This document shows, piece after piece, positions 23,575 through 36,335 of a stretch of 64,000 nt of DNA (positions are counted from its first letter, which is position 1; every line of letters starts with the position of its first letter). Location: assembly GCF_035582795.1 (NCBI RefSeq), contig NC_134370.1:35451501-35515500 (forward strand), written 5' to 3'. The DNA comes from Mycteria americana. Lineage: Eukaryota > Chordata > Aves > Ciconiiformes > Ciconiidae. The notes beneath the pieces were generated by a model that saw only the letters and a list, made by a program, of their open reading frames with translations, did no database searches and was not told the DNA's origin. Both the position numbers and the translations under genes were made by a program.

Positions 23575-26005
23575 GGCGGCGGCGGCCCGGGCCCGGCGGC
23601 GGCCGCTGGGACGGTTGGCGGGAGCCCGCCGCCCCCCGCCCGGCCGGCCTTCTCCCCGGGCCCGCCTCACGGACCGGCCTGCCGGGGCGGCCCCGGCCCC
23701 GGCCCCGGCTCCGGCCCCGGCGGGCAGCACCGCCGGAACCAGGGCTGGGCTCTGCCTGGCGTCCGTGCCCGGCCGGTGGGACCGCGGGTGCTGGCCGGGG
23801 CTCCTCGGGAGCGCTACGAGGCGAAGACTTCCTCTCTCCACAGGCCTGCCTGGCTTCATGAGTCGGGGGCAATAAAGCACCAGAGTGCGCTTATCTCCTT
23901 TGGGCTGACGTGGAGGAGTAGCACCGTTAAACTTCTGCTCAACCAAATGGTTGGGGGAAAATAATCCAGCATCCTGTGTAAATAGTTAGGGCCGCGCGTC
24001 AGTGAGGGGGGATCGGGCTCCGGCAGGGAGAGTAAATGCAATAAGAATTGTCGCGGGGTGCCCCGACTTCCCCCCGGAGGGGCTCCCACCGCCAGAGCCT
24101 GGCGCGGGTGGGCTGGCGGAGTGTGCTCACCCGGCCTGGGCAGGGGGCTGGTCTGGCTGCAGCCTTTGGGGACTCCGTCTCCAGAGCGAGCCTCAAGAAC
24201 AGCTGTACCCTACTAGCAAAAAACAAACCCAGAACAACTTCTGAGCCAGGACACGCTCCTCCAGTAAACGCCAGTGATCCCCAGGGCTGGAGTTAAGGGA
24301 ATTCCTGCTCCGAAGGGACACTGTCAGGTTCAGAATTACTTTTTAGCAGTTCTTTAAAGCATTGCGTCTAAGATCTTGCTATTCCAACTGAGAATTACAG
24401 AGTACATCTATGCATATTTCCTTCAGCTAGGAGGAGACTAGTCAGCTGCTAATTAACCTCGCTTGGAACCTCTCATGCAGCAGTGGCGGTGGGTAGCGGA
24501 AACTGTGGGCATCTTAAGAGAAAAACCAACTATCCACTGTTGTGTTGTGGAAGCTATTCTAGAAACATGACGTATTTGCAAACACTATATATACAGCGGC
24601 GCGCATACCCTAGGTACGGATAAGATTTGACCTGATGTCTTCTCTTTAAAGTGTGGTCTGTGTTTTTATATGGACAAGTGAACGCTTTGGGCTTTTGAAG
24701 CCTTGCAGTTTCCCTCTTTATACTATTTATAAAGACTACTTTTTCATAAGGCTTTTAAATAAATGTAGCGTAGAAGAGACACCGTGAATTTCACCTCGCT
24801 ATGATGGAAGCAGTCTGGAGATGCAGTTTGTCCACGGCAGGGGATGCGATCTTTCTAACAAGAGAGAAACTTTTTCTATAGGTGAAATACTCTGCCTGTA
24901 CGGCAGGGACTGGTCTCGTGCCCGTTCATCCGAGCGCACACTTTGTACCACAAACCCAGGCCGGGGCAGCCTTGGCCCTCTTGGTCACAATGTGGGAATT
25001 TGAATAAGAAAACATGACTTACCAGCCTCCTAAGTGATGCACCAACCTGCTCCAGAAATTGTTCCACAACTGGCTTTAATTTTTCTTTGTGTATTTATAA
25101 AAGCAGACTTGCTTTTCCTGTACAGTGGCTTGTATGTGTGAATTTTTAAATGATTCTGATAGGGCATTGCTGCCTTTTTTTTTTTTTTTTCCCCCTGCGA
25201 AAGAGTCAATGTAAACTACAGTCAGCCTTATGCATGCACAGATTAATTCTTTTGCAAGGAAAAATTGGTGGAAATTATTTCAGGCGATTTCCATTTATTC
25301 TTGCAGCACTTTAAAGTGTCTGATATTTCTGCAGCTGGCTTACCTGTTTTTCCTGGAATTCCCCTGCAGCTTAGCGTTAGTTAATGTGCAACAATTCTCT
25401 ATCGAATGTAGTCATTAACTATAACGCGATGCCTCCCTGTGTTACAGCCTGTGTTTCTAACTCTCTCCGATGCTAATGAAGACCATCATCCTTTTTCAGA
25501 AGTCCACAAAGAAGATAGCATGGTGCATGCAAACAGCTGTACTGGAAAAACAAACTGCAACAGAGAGCATTTTTTATCTCATCTGCTCTGTCCTCCCCTT
25601 AGGTCTTTCTGCTTGGTTTTTAATTTTTTTCTCCATGAGTAAAGCCTAGTCGAGATGTTTAGTGGGATAGGACTTTAATGCATCTTTCCGTAGAGGAGAG
25701 CATGGTCCCTTACACTGTGGAGTGCTGTTAACAACCATGGCAAAACCTTTTTCTTTTTTTTTTCTTTTTTTTTAATAAAGGTGTTAGCATCAAAGCCAGG
25801 AAAAATAGCAAAGAAAACCTGAAACATTAAAGAAAAGCCTCTTTGTGTAACTTCTTGCTTACTCAGTAATTGACACTTACTTCATATGTTCTGGATATCT
25901 GTAAGCAGAAGGTTTAAGTCTGTAATGCCGTTCCTTCTCTCTGCGGTCTGGTTATTGTGTTTTCACAACAGCAAAATTACTGTTATTGCTGAATTATAGA
26001 ATAAA
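23575..26005 (+). other. ADO: ADO 3' UTR region with several polyadenylation signals
   Basis: AATAAA occurs on the plus strand at 23,871-23,876, 24,758-24,763, 25,774-25,779 and 26,000-26,005. The first would give a 3' UTR of about 300 bases ending in the CpG island; the third and fourth would give 2.2-2.4 kb, closer to the long 3' UTR of mammalian ADO. Composition falls to AT-rich after about 24,300, typical of a 3' UTR, and the frames are short. The GC-rich start contains a degenerate CCCCGG-type repeat at 23,688-23,720. A T run lies at about 25,177-25,191. The choice of site is inferred. Confidence 0.55.
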
Positions 26006-26989
26006 TACAGGATATCTCACCACTGACCAGTCATTACTTTCCTTCGCAAGTACGACAGTCTTGAACCAAGTACGGTACAGAGCGCAAGTTTCTTTTGCCT
26101 AACAGTCCGAACGGTGCAACTGGCCCTTCTTTGAAAGGCGATGCTTAACGCTGGGTTCTCAGCCCAAATCCTCCACTGGCGCCCTGCAGACAAATCCAGG
26201 CGTGTGCAGTATTACCATTCTTGAAGCTGGCTGTTACTGTAAGGCAAAGGCACGGGTTTAAGATCGCTGATGCTATTGCACAACGTAAGGTTCTCTTGTA
26301 GCTGTATGCTAGTCATTGACAGTTTCCTTAATTCAACTCATTTATAATTTCTGTGTTGTTTATGTCGCTTTGCTTTTGACTGGGGCTTTAATTTTGTAGC
26401 ATGGCTGCAGACAGTAGTTTGGAGAGTGAGTGGAGCCTCAGATTGTGCGCCTGGGTAGCTGAGATCCCAGTTTTGCTCACGATGCTCTGGCTGTGACCGA
26501 GCTGTGGCTATCCGAGGCTGTGGCAGTACCTCCGGGAGCCCGGCAGACTGAGAGCACTTGGATCCCTGTCCACCTCCCCGTACCGCAGCCCACAGGTGCC
26601 GACCAAGGAGGCCGCAGGTCCCGTGGGGTTGCACTCCCGTGTGACATCCCTCAGGCAGCAGGCCATGGTCTCTTTTGGGGGCCAGGAGCACATGGGATCA
26701 GGTGGCAAAGCCGCAACCTAACAAGAAATGCAGCAGGGGAGGCAAAGGCTTACTTGTGCTGCTAAGGTGGACGGCAGGGTGGTGAGCATGGTGGCTCTGG
26801 AGCTGGCGTCGTTCTGTGGCTTTGTCCCGCACAGACTGGTCCATGCCCGGCTTTGGAAGCCTGCTTCACGTCCGATTCAAAAGCAGGCATGTCGCTTCAG
26901 CTACCACTGACCACCTTTCACAAACAAGAGCAGCTACCCCAAAAGCCGCAGCTAGTTCCAGGGGGCGTTTCAGACAGAAAAGGCAGGTG
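26006..26989. other. Intergenic DNA between ADO and EGR2
   Basis: Between the last ADO polyadenylation candidate and the EGR2 CpG island. GC content rises after about 26,450. No gene or repeat was recognised. Confidence 0.6.
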
Positions 26990-27807
26990 CTACTGGGGCT
27001 TTGCGCAGCGGGACCCGGCACCGGGGCAAGCAGAGGCTGGGAGCGGCCGGGCAAGGGCCTCGGCCCCGCTCCCTGCAGTGCTGGGCTGTGGCCTGAGCCG
27101 TGCGGTCCATCCGGCGCGGCTCGCCTGTGCGGTGCGGGCCGCACCGGGGATCTCTGTGATCGCGGTACGGCCCTACACCGACGGCAGGATCCGAGGGTGG
27201 GCCCTGGCGGGGCCAGGCCGGGATAACATCTTAAAAAACAACGCTCAAAATAGGTTAAAAAAAAAAAAGTGCGATGTTGCGGGCAGATGGGTTCAGCAGA
27301 AAAAGCCCGGCCGTGCCGCGGGGGTGAGCGCCGCCGCCCCCGGGCCCCCGCCGAGCCCCCCGAGAGCGGGCGCGGTGCCGCCCGCGCAGCCCCGCGCCGC
27401 CGGGAGCCGCTTTCCCCGAGCTGCGGCCGTCGGGGCGGCGGTACTCACTTTTCCGGAGCCCACTCGGGGACGTTGCCTGGGGCGGATCGTAACCGCGGAA
27501 CAAAACAGAAAGTGAGTCAAAAAAACCCACCCCGCTCCCCGGTTAACATTATCCCGTCTCTCGTCTCCGAGGGAAATCCCCGCGCCCGAGAGCGAGTGTT
27601 TGTACGCCGGGGCCGGGGACGCTGGTTTTCCGCGCCGAGGCGGTGCGATGCGCCCGACGGCGCCCGGGGCGGGCCGCCCCGCAGCCCCCCGCTGCCGGGG
27701 TCCGGCGCGGCCCGGGGACGGGCGGGAGGCACACCCCCCACACCCCCCCCCCCAGCGGGCCAGGGAACCTACGGAAATAAAGGTGTCAATTTAGCATAAT
27801 TAAGAGA

Positions 27808-28458
27808 TTTATTTGTCGTCTTTTATAAACGTTGTAAGCACCGACCCTATTGTCGAAAAGTTTATTTACAGAGTGGCCAGAAAGAAACCCTCTCTCCTTC
27901 CAGCTCCCGTTAGTGGTTGTGCATTATCCGTGTTATCTGCTGCGCGCCGGGTCCCGGCGGACAACGGGCGTCGGCTGCAGCCAGAGTATTTACATCCCGT
28001 CCCCAGTCCTACTACAAACGTAACACTTTTAAGTCACCAAAAAGAAAAACAAAACCAAAACCCCAAACCAGTGCGTACAAAAATATAGTCTCTAAGAAAA
28101 AAAAAAAATCCCAATATTAATAGGCAGAAATGTACAGCCATACTAAAACCAGGGAGGGAAAACTTTCCGGTCTCGGTGTCGCCGCTGTCGTCGGAGCGGA
28201 TCGGTAAGGCACCCCCCACATGCAGAGAGGGGACCGGGCTCTACACCACACAAGGCACCAAGGACACCTCACCACGACGGCACTGCATGCATCCATCCTC
28301 CCGCCGCAGCCCCTATGTACACCCGCCGGCCCGGCCCGGCCCGGCCCGGCCCGCTCCGGCCCGGGGGAGCCCCGCGGCGCCGCCAGGTGCTCATCGTGCC
28401 CCGCCGCGCTCGGCGGCGGCTCAGCGGCTCAGCGCTGGCTCCGGCGCGCCCCGCGCCG
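27808..28458 (-). other. EGR2: EGR2 3' UTR with polyadenylation signals
   Basis: On the minus strand downstream of the stop codon the first AATAAA-type signals are TGTAAATAAA (AATAAA at 27,861-27,866) and CAAATAAATC (AATAAA at 27,808-27,813). They give a 3' UTR of about 600-650 bases, a plausible size for EGR2. The segment nearest the stop contains a CCCGG pentamer array at 28,326-28,353, about five and a half units, probably length-variable. The rest drops in GC and carries an A-rich run at 28,097-28,108 (plus strand). Confidence 0.7.
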
Positions 28459-30830
<2,372 letters not shown>

Positions 30831-30948
30831 AGAGGAGGTCCCGGGGCCGCCCCGCCGGACCCCGCTCACTTTCTCAGCAGCCCGTAACCGCAAAGCGGCG
30901 ACGGGTCAGAAAACAGGCGCATTCACGGAATCCGGCTTCTCCTTTCTT

Positions 30949-30981
30949 AAAAAAAAAAAAAAATCTTTTTTTTTTTTTTTT
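30949..30981. repeat. A15-TC-T16 inverted homopolymer upstream of EGR2
   Basis: Fifteen A are followed by TC and sixteen T, a near-perfect self-complementary tract about 500 bases upstream of the predicted EGR2 start and inside a CpG island. Such tracts exclude nucleosomes and are length-unstable, and assemblies often get their length wrong. Confidence 0.85.
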
Positions 30982-31029
30982 CTAAATTACGGGTGGAAAG
31001 AGTCGCCGAGCAAAGCGAGCGCGCCGCTG

Positions 31030-31060
31030 CTTTTTTTGGAAAGTGTCTGATCTATATATA
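31030..31060. promoter_or_regulatory. Candidate upstream TATA element in EGR2 CpG island
   Basis: CTATATATA at 31,052-31,060 reads as a TATA box on both strands and lies in otherwise CpG-rich DNA, preceded at 31,030-31,039 by a one-mismatch CArG (CTTTTTTTGG). Reading on the minus strand it could start an upstream non-coding EGR2 exon near 31,020; reading on the plus strand it could start a divergent RNA. No splice or transcript evidence is available in the sequence to choose. Confidence 0.3.
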
Positions 31061-32377
31061 CCGTCGCGAAAACGGAACCACCGGCTCCGCCGTCGGTGGG
31101 TTGTTAGTGTACCGACGGGCGCGACCGGGGACGGGGACGGGGGAGCGGCGGGGGGGGGCACGGGTGCCCCCCCGCCGCCCCCCCTTCCCGTCCCGTCCTC
31201 GCCGCTCCCACTCTGCTCGGACCAGCCTCTCGCCTCCACGGCCGTGTCCCACTTCCACAGCTTCCCGAGGCCCCATCCTCGGAACCACTTCCACTCCCGG
31301 TTTTGCTTTTCTTTCCCTGTGATCTCCTCCATAATCAGGGTATCAAACCAAAGAGTGCTAAAATTCTAGATTTTTTTTTCCAAAGTACTAAAAATAACCT
31401 CCCTCGTGCCTCTCTTCCCAGGAGAAGCCAATCTTTCATATGCTGTTCCCAAGCTCAGAGCTTGCAGCCCCTACATCTTCTTGCTGATGAGGGTGTCAGA
31501 TGTAATTATTTTTGAAAGCTGTATCCCATGCTATGTTCATGTCACTAATCTCACCACTTAGGAATATTTCATCTCATGGCCGTTTATTCCTGCTTTTAGG
31601 AAAGCAACTCTCACATATGGCCTGTAGCGTGCGAGGCCCCTTTTCAGTGGTCTACAGAAAAAAAAAAAACCATTGACAACCCGAGCAGCAGCAAGACACG
31701 CCAACATATGAGAGGTGCTACAAAAGCGTGCTCCTGTTCCAAAGCAACAACCCAGAGAATACATAGGAAGGCTAAAAACTCTTCACTTTAATTTTTAACT
31801 GCAGACACCAATGTTTACGGGTTTTAGTACGTTCCAGCATGCGCCACAGAAGCGTGGCATGCTCGGGTGTCCCTATGGTGTGTGTACTTACCTCTGCCTC
31901 GGGTCCCAAATGCTGTCACAGGGCATCTGTCTCCCAGGCCCCTCTTTATCCGTGCAACACCTCACACCCCAGCTGAGAAAGGCTCTCTCCTCACTTGCTC
32001 CATTTTTATTTCACTGCCTTTGGTGATGCTCCGGGTTCACTGCTTGTCCAGTCACTGCAGAGCCCAGGCTAGACAGGAGCGTGCCTGAAAAAGTAAAAGT
32101 TTTAGGGGCATTTGTCATACTTGCTAAGGAACAGTAGGCATAAACCTAGATATTTTCCTTTATGGGTGATAGGGGAAGTGTGCGCAGTAATTAGTAAATA
32201 TATAATACTTAGTGTTTTTTAACGTAGATATTGTTACCAGTCCTTTCTAAGCACTTAATGTACAGCCAATACAATTTGGCGTATGAGATTTAGTTGAAAG
32301 AAAGCTTGCGTTCCATTTCAGTAGGATTCTAGATATTTTCATTTAAAAAACCCATCTCAATTTAAAAGTTAAATTGT

Positions 32378-32401
32378 GACAGAGAGACAGAGAGAGAGAC
32401 A
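32378..32401. repeat. GA-rich microsatellite
   Basis: The tract is an imperfect GACA/GA repeat. Confidence 0.85.
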
Positions 32402-33184
32402 GGTTCTGGGAAATTTGACTGAGAAGTAGGAGCAATTGTATTGTACCTTTCCATTACAGCCGAGCTATAATTGGTCTAATCGCTACTATGAAAGAACAAA
32501 ATATTGGAATCTGTTGTGCGGTGGGGCAAGTTACTTTACATGAATTTGAGAAACAGGTAACTCCAAGTACAGTATCCTCCTTACTGCAAAAAGTCACGGA
32601 TGTATCAGATGCAGGTTTTAGGGGTACTCTATAACACCTTCCTCTATTATCTGAAAACGCCATGTGCCCACTGATGACACTAACTCATAATGCACACAGG
32701 AGAAAGAAGAACCAAGGTTTCACATCCCACCTTAACCTCCCCATGTCTCAATTCCACCTTTGAACTAACGGGGCGAATTTAATGTTCTTCCACGACGGAG
32801 AAGGAGTCAATGAAAGACTGACACGAATAAAATTTAATGTACCTTCTGGCTAACTTCACCTAAGGAATACTACTATTAGTTGACTTTGTTGGTTAATTTT
32901 AAAAGGCTTCTCAAGAATGGGGTAAATTGTGTCTGATTTCCAGCCTTTACACAGACAATCAGGTCACTTGACTTCTCTCAATAGGAGCTTTGTCTGAATG
33001 GCAGCAGGATCTGGTGCAGGGCAAGATGGAAATGTAGTTAATGCTTGGTCTTCAGGAAGATGTTGACAGATGAAACTCAAATGTTTCTGGTCCCTTTTCA
33101 GATATTCTTGCTGTAGTGCTTTGCATGTGCTTTGTGCCTTTGATCCCCGTTTGGCTGATTATACCAGACTCCGAGGGTTAGACC

Positions 33185-33310
33185 ATCCAACTCGCACTGA
33201 CGTCAATAAGCCTTACACGCAAAAAATCCTACTGATTCCTGTGGTTCCTATAAACCACGTGGTTTCATATGACGGACAGATTGCTGGTGTAAATTGCCAA
33301 AGCCCCACTC
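33185..33310. repeat. Palindromic repeat, family B, central part
   Basis: CGCACTGACGTCAATAAGCC, then TTACACGCAAAAAATCCTAC and TGATTCCTGTGGTTCC resemble the family B centre (CATTGACTTCAATGGGACTACTC, with ACGTGCTTAA-type flanks). The CRE-like TGACGTCA at 33,199-33,206 lies inside the repeat. Confidence 0.4.
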
Positions 33311-34779
33311 GCACCAAGAGAGGAGCCACACCTCGTATGCGCATGATGTGTCTGACTGGATACAGCACTGACTGAGAAGGGTTCAGAGCTGAAGGGCAGA
33401 ACTCCTCTTTTATTCCCAATTTCTTTGAAACCAGCCCCCTTTGGATTTATGGTATTTGTTCTTTTAACAAGGTGCTAGCTGACGTTGCACTGAGTATATT
33501 TTCCTGCAGTCATTCTCTGCTACAAGGACCTGAGACAGGAGCTGTAGAAATAAAACTGTCCTTGCCTCCATACCTGAGCTTGAGAGTGGCAGAGGAAGAA
33601 AAGGCAGCTCATCATCTGTGGAGCTGGCAGCACCATTTAACCAGCTTAACATCACACATTTGAGTCATCCCTCCAGGGGGTTACTATGCTTTTGTAGCAA
33701 AACTCGATCGACCTCATGTGCTAACAGCAGCGATGCTAGTAGGCCTGCTTGGGAAACGCACCCTGCCACTTCCACTGTGCGCCCCGCTGCTTTCGGGAAT
33801 GTTAAGGTGGCCTCAGCTCAGCAGGCACCCTCGGGAGTGGGGACTCAGCTGGGAGCAGGGACTTGTTCCTGGATAGGAGGTGAGTGACCCTGTCCTCTGA
33901 CAACAGCAAGGGACGTCTGTCCTAAGTCTGGGCTAGATTCAGGTTGGGGTTGTTATGTTTCACGTAAGAGAGAAGTTCGTCTCTCCAAGGCCAAATTTCA
34001 GAGTTTCCTAAATTTGCCCCTTTTCACTGGGGGTAGAGAGATCTGGCATGTCCTTACAGGAAGAAATGCTGGTTTACTTACAACTTTTGTTTTGCCAGGG
34101 GTGTCTGCTGGATTCCCAGGCTGCAGGCAAAAGCCACTTCCCTTAAATCTACCCTGCCTGCCCCTCACAGGCCTGATACAGGCTCTCAGCCTGTACTGGC
34201 TGGTCACTGAAACCTGGTACCCAGCCAGGGAAACCTGCTGTAAACATGAATCTACAGAAGACAGCTGCCTGACTGCTGGCATGCTAGGGGAAGGGGATGG
34301 TTAAAGAGTAGAGGAGAAGCCATCCCAGTCTGCCCTGAATTACAGTACCTTAAAACCACACTCTGCGGTTTTCAGCCAAGGCTGCTTGTTGTCTTAGGAT
34401 GAATGCCTGTAAATTTGAAATAAGTAAACGACTTTATTGTGAGGATTTGGCTCGGGAGAGCCTTAGCAGCATCCTGAAGGGTTATTTAAATGTCAATAAC
34501 ATTTTCTAATTCGGGCTATAGGAATTAAACAAACCTGTGTGGAACCAGCAGGTTACTAGTTTAAGTTTGTGCGGCTGTAAACAAGTGTGTGTGACAGAGA
34601 AAACTTCCAGTCAAATAAAAGCAACAACAAACTCGTTTGCCCAAAACCTATTCTCGTTATTAAATGTGCAGAACATTTCCTGGATATTCCCGTACACGGT
34701 TTCTGGCATATGTTTTAAATCCGTAGACGTGCTCACCCCTACCTGTGCTCACCCCTTTCGTTCCTCACGTAACACCCGA

Positions 34780-34970
34780 GGGACAGGACGTTCCCCGCAG
34801 CCGGCGGGAGGGGAGCGGGGAGCGGGGAGCGTGTGCGGGCTCCACTGCCCTCTCCTGGGGGAAGACGCTCCCGGGAGCCAGCGAGGACACGGCAGCCGAG
34901 CAAGACGTGGTGCGCTGGCCTGAGTGCTGCTGGTGTTTCACCGCGTAACAGCACCCCGAAAGCTTTACAC
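34780..34970. promoter_or_regulatory. Small isolated CpG-rich islet upstream of EGR2
   Basis: A block of about 190 bases with many CpGs, including about three GGGGAGC units at 34,815-34,834, sits about 4.3 kb upstream of the predicted EGR2 start in AT-rich DNA. No conserved frame is evident. It could be a non-coding RNA promoter or an enhancer; both are inference. Confidence 0.35.
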
Positions 34971-35197
34971 CACAGGCGTGCTACCTATAGAGAGACCAAA
35001 GTATAGCCCCGTTGGGTTAGAGATGCCGGCCAGGGCAGCAGGGCTGCCTGATGGCTGTCCCACAGGCTGTGACCCCGTAGCCCCAAAGGTGTCAGGACGC
35101 AGAGCGCGTACCCCAGAGAGGTGCTGGGAGCAAGCCACAGAAGGGGCATCCCTGATGAAAGGCTAAAATATCAGCTCTGCATGATGCTTGCTGGGGG

Positions 35198-35215
35198 AAC
35201 AACAACAACAACAAA
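35198..35215. repeat. AAC microsatellite
   Basis: Six consecutive AAC-type units are present. Confidence 0.85.
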
Positions 35216-36255
35216 AGTTGCTTCCCATAACAGCAAAAATAACTCAGATCCACATATCGTTCCTGTGACAAGACTCTCAAAATAATGATGACTTTGTTTC
35301 TGAATAGCAATAGTCTGACTGCTAAGCTCTACTTTCCAGTCCTTTCTTCCAAAACTAGTTTCACTTACCCTTGTATTTCCTGCTCTAAGGCGTCTCCTGA
35401 GCTCTGTGTAAATACTGCCTTGCCCCATGGCTGCACTGGGCCTTTAGTCCAGAGGGAGACTAGTCGAGCACATCCCTTAATGATGCAAGTGGCCTTCTTC
35501 CTTGAAGGACTGAAATAAAAGACGTATAGCAAGTGCCACATTTGCAGTTCTCCTGTTAGTCCCGTTACCCAGTGTTTGGGTACTCAGAAAGCTTGTCAGA
35601 AGGCTTTCAGGACATACTCAGTTTGTAGGAAACAGCGCCTTCAGAACTGGGTACAGCTTTTTATCCTCAGTTGAGGAGTAAGGTCCTGTATGGCATCTCT
35701 TTTCAGCAGACCAGGAGGGAAAACAAAACTCTGGCACCATTTTCCGAGCAGTCTTCTGAGAAGAAAAGCAGAAGAGCTCTGTGGGGTGTTTCTCAGAAAC
35801 TTCCCACCCCTCCAGGGAAGCTGGAGCCATTCACAGGATTTCTAGATTGCCAAGGACTTGTTTCATTTGCCCTGTCTATGCGCCACATCTCAGAATCTGT
35901 TTCCATTTATGTCTCATTTCCCTGTGCTTTGGTCTTAAACCAGTCTGCCTTGAGCCTTGAAAACCTTCAGCCTTTTGCTCTGGGTAAGTCAGTCTGAGCA
36001 TGGTTCTGGCTTTTTCTTCATTTTTATCATCATTTATTTTCTGCTCCTGAGGGCATGATGGCTCCATGCTCCAGTCTCACCAGAAAAACCATCCTGACTG
36101 AACTCCTAAGGAGAAGCGCGTTCACATTCATTTTCAGCAAAGTTACCCAATGGATGGCTTTCCATCAGAAACTGCCAAAGTTTATTGGAGCAGAAGATTT
36201 TTTTAAAAATCCCACAAGAGATTAAAATAAGCAACATGTTTTGCTTTAAAATTTC

Positions 36256-36335
36256 TAGGGCCAGATCTTCAAGCGGTGTAAATTGGCATAAGTTTTCTGA
36301 TGCTCTAACCCCTGCAATCTGAGTGAAAGTCAAAA
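36256..36335. repeat. Palindromic MITE-like repeat, family A-related
   Basis: AGGGCCAGATCTTCAAGCGG followed by TGTAAATTGGCATAAG matches the GGGCCAGATTCTCAGCTGGTGTAAATCGGCATAG type of palindromic repeat. The right half is decayed. Confidence 0.5.

Larger units (their letters stand above)
22130..23860. promoter_or_regulatory. ADO: CpG island spanning ADO promoter and coding region
   Basis: The sequence changes abruptly from AT-rich to very GC- and CpG-dense at about 22,130 and back at about 23,860. The upstream half holds no TATA box but has several housekeeping-promoter motifs: a YY1-type AAGATGGCGGC at 22,404-22,414, a near-consensus NRF1 site GCGCCTGCGC at 22,741-22,750, and two ACTACNNNYCCC (ZNF143/THAP11-like) motifs in opposite orientations at 22,521-22,538 (minus) and 22,708-22,720 (plus). 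This fits a broad, possibly bidirectional promoter. The start site could be near 22,390 (YY1 elements usually sit just downstream of it) or nearer 22,750; the sequence does not decide. Confidence 0.75.

Noticed and set aside
22402-23946. 514-codon minus-strand frame across ADO
   Set aside because: Antisense shadow of ADO with composition-driven Arg/Gly/Ala content.
24578-24600. TATATATA next to CpGs in the ADO 3' region
   Set aside because: It lies inside the likely ADO 3' UTR with no supporting initiator or CpG island.
26853-27515. 220-codon plus-strand frame between ADO and EGR2
   Set aside because: It crosses an AT-to-GC composition boundary, includes low-complexity Lys and Pro/Ala runs, and has no recognisable domain.
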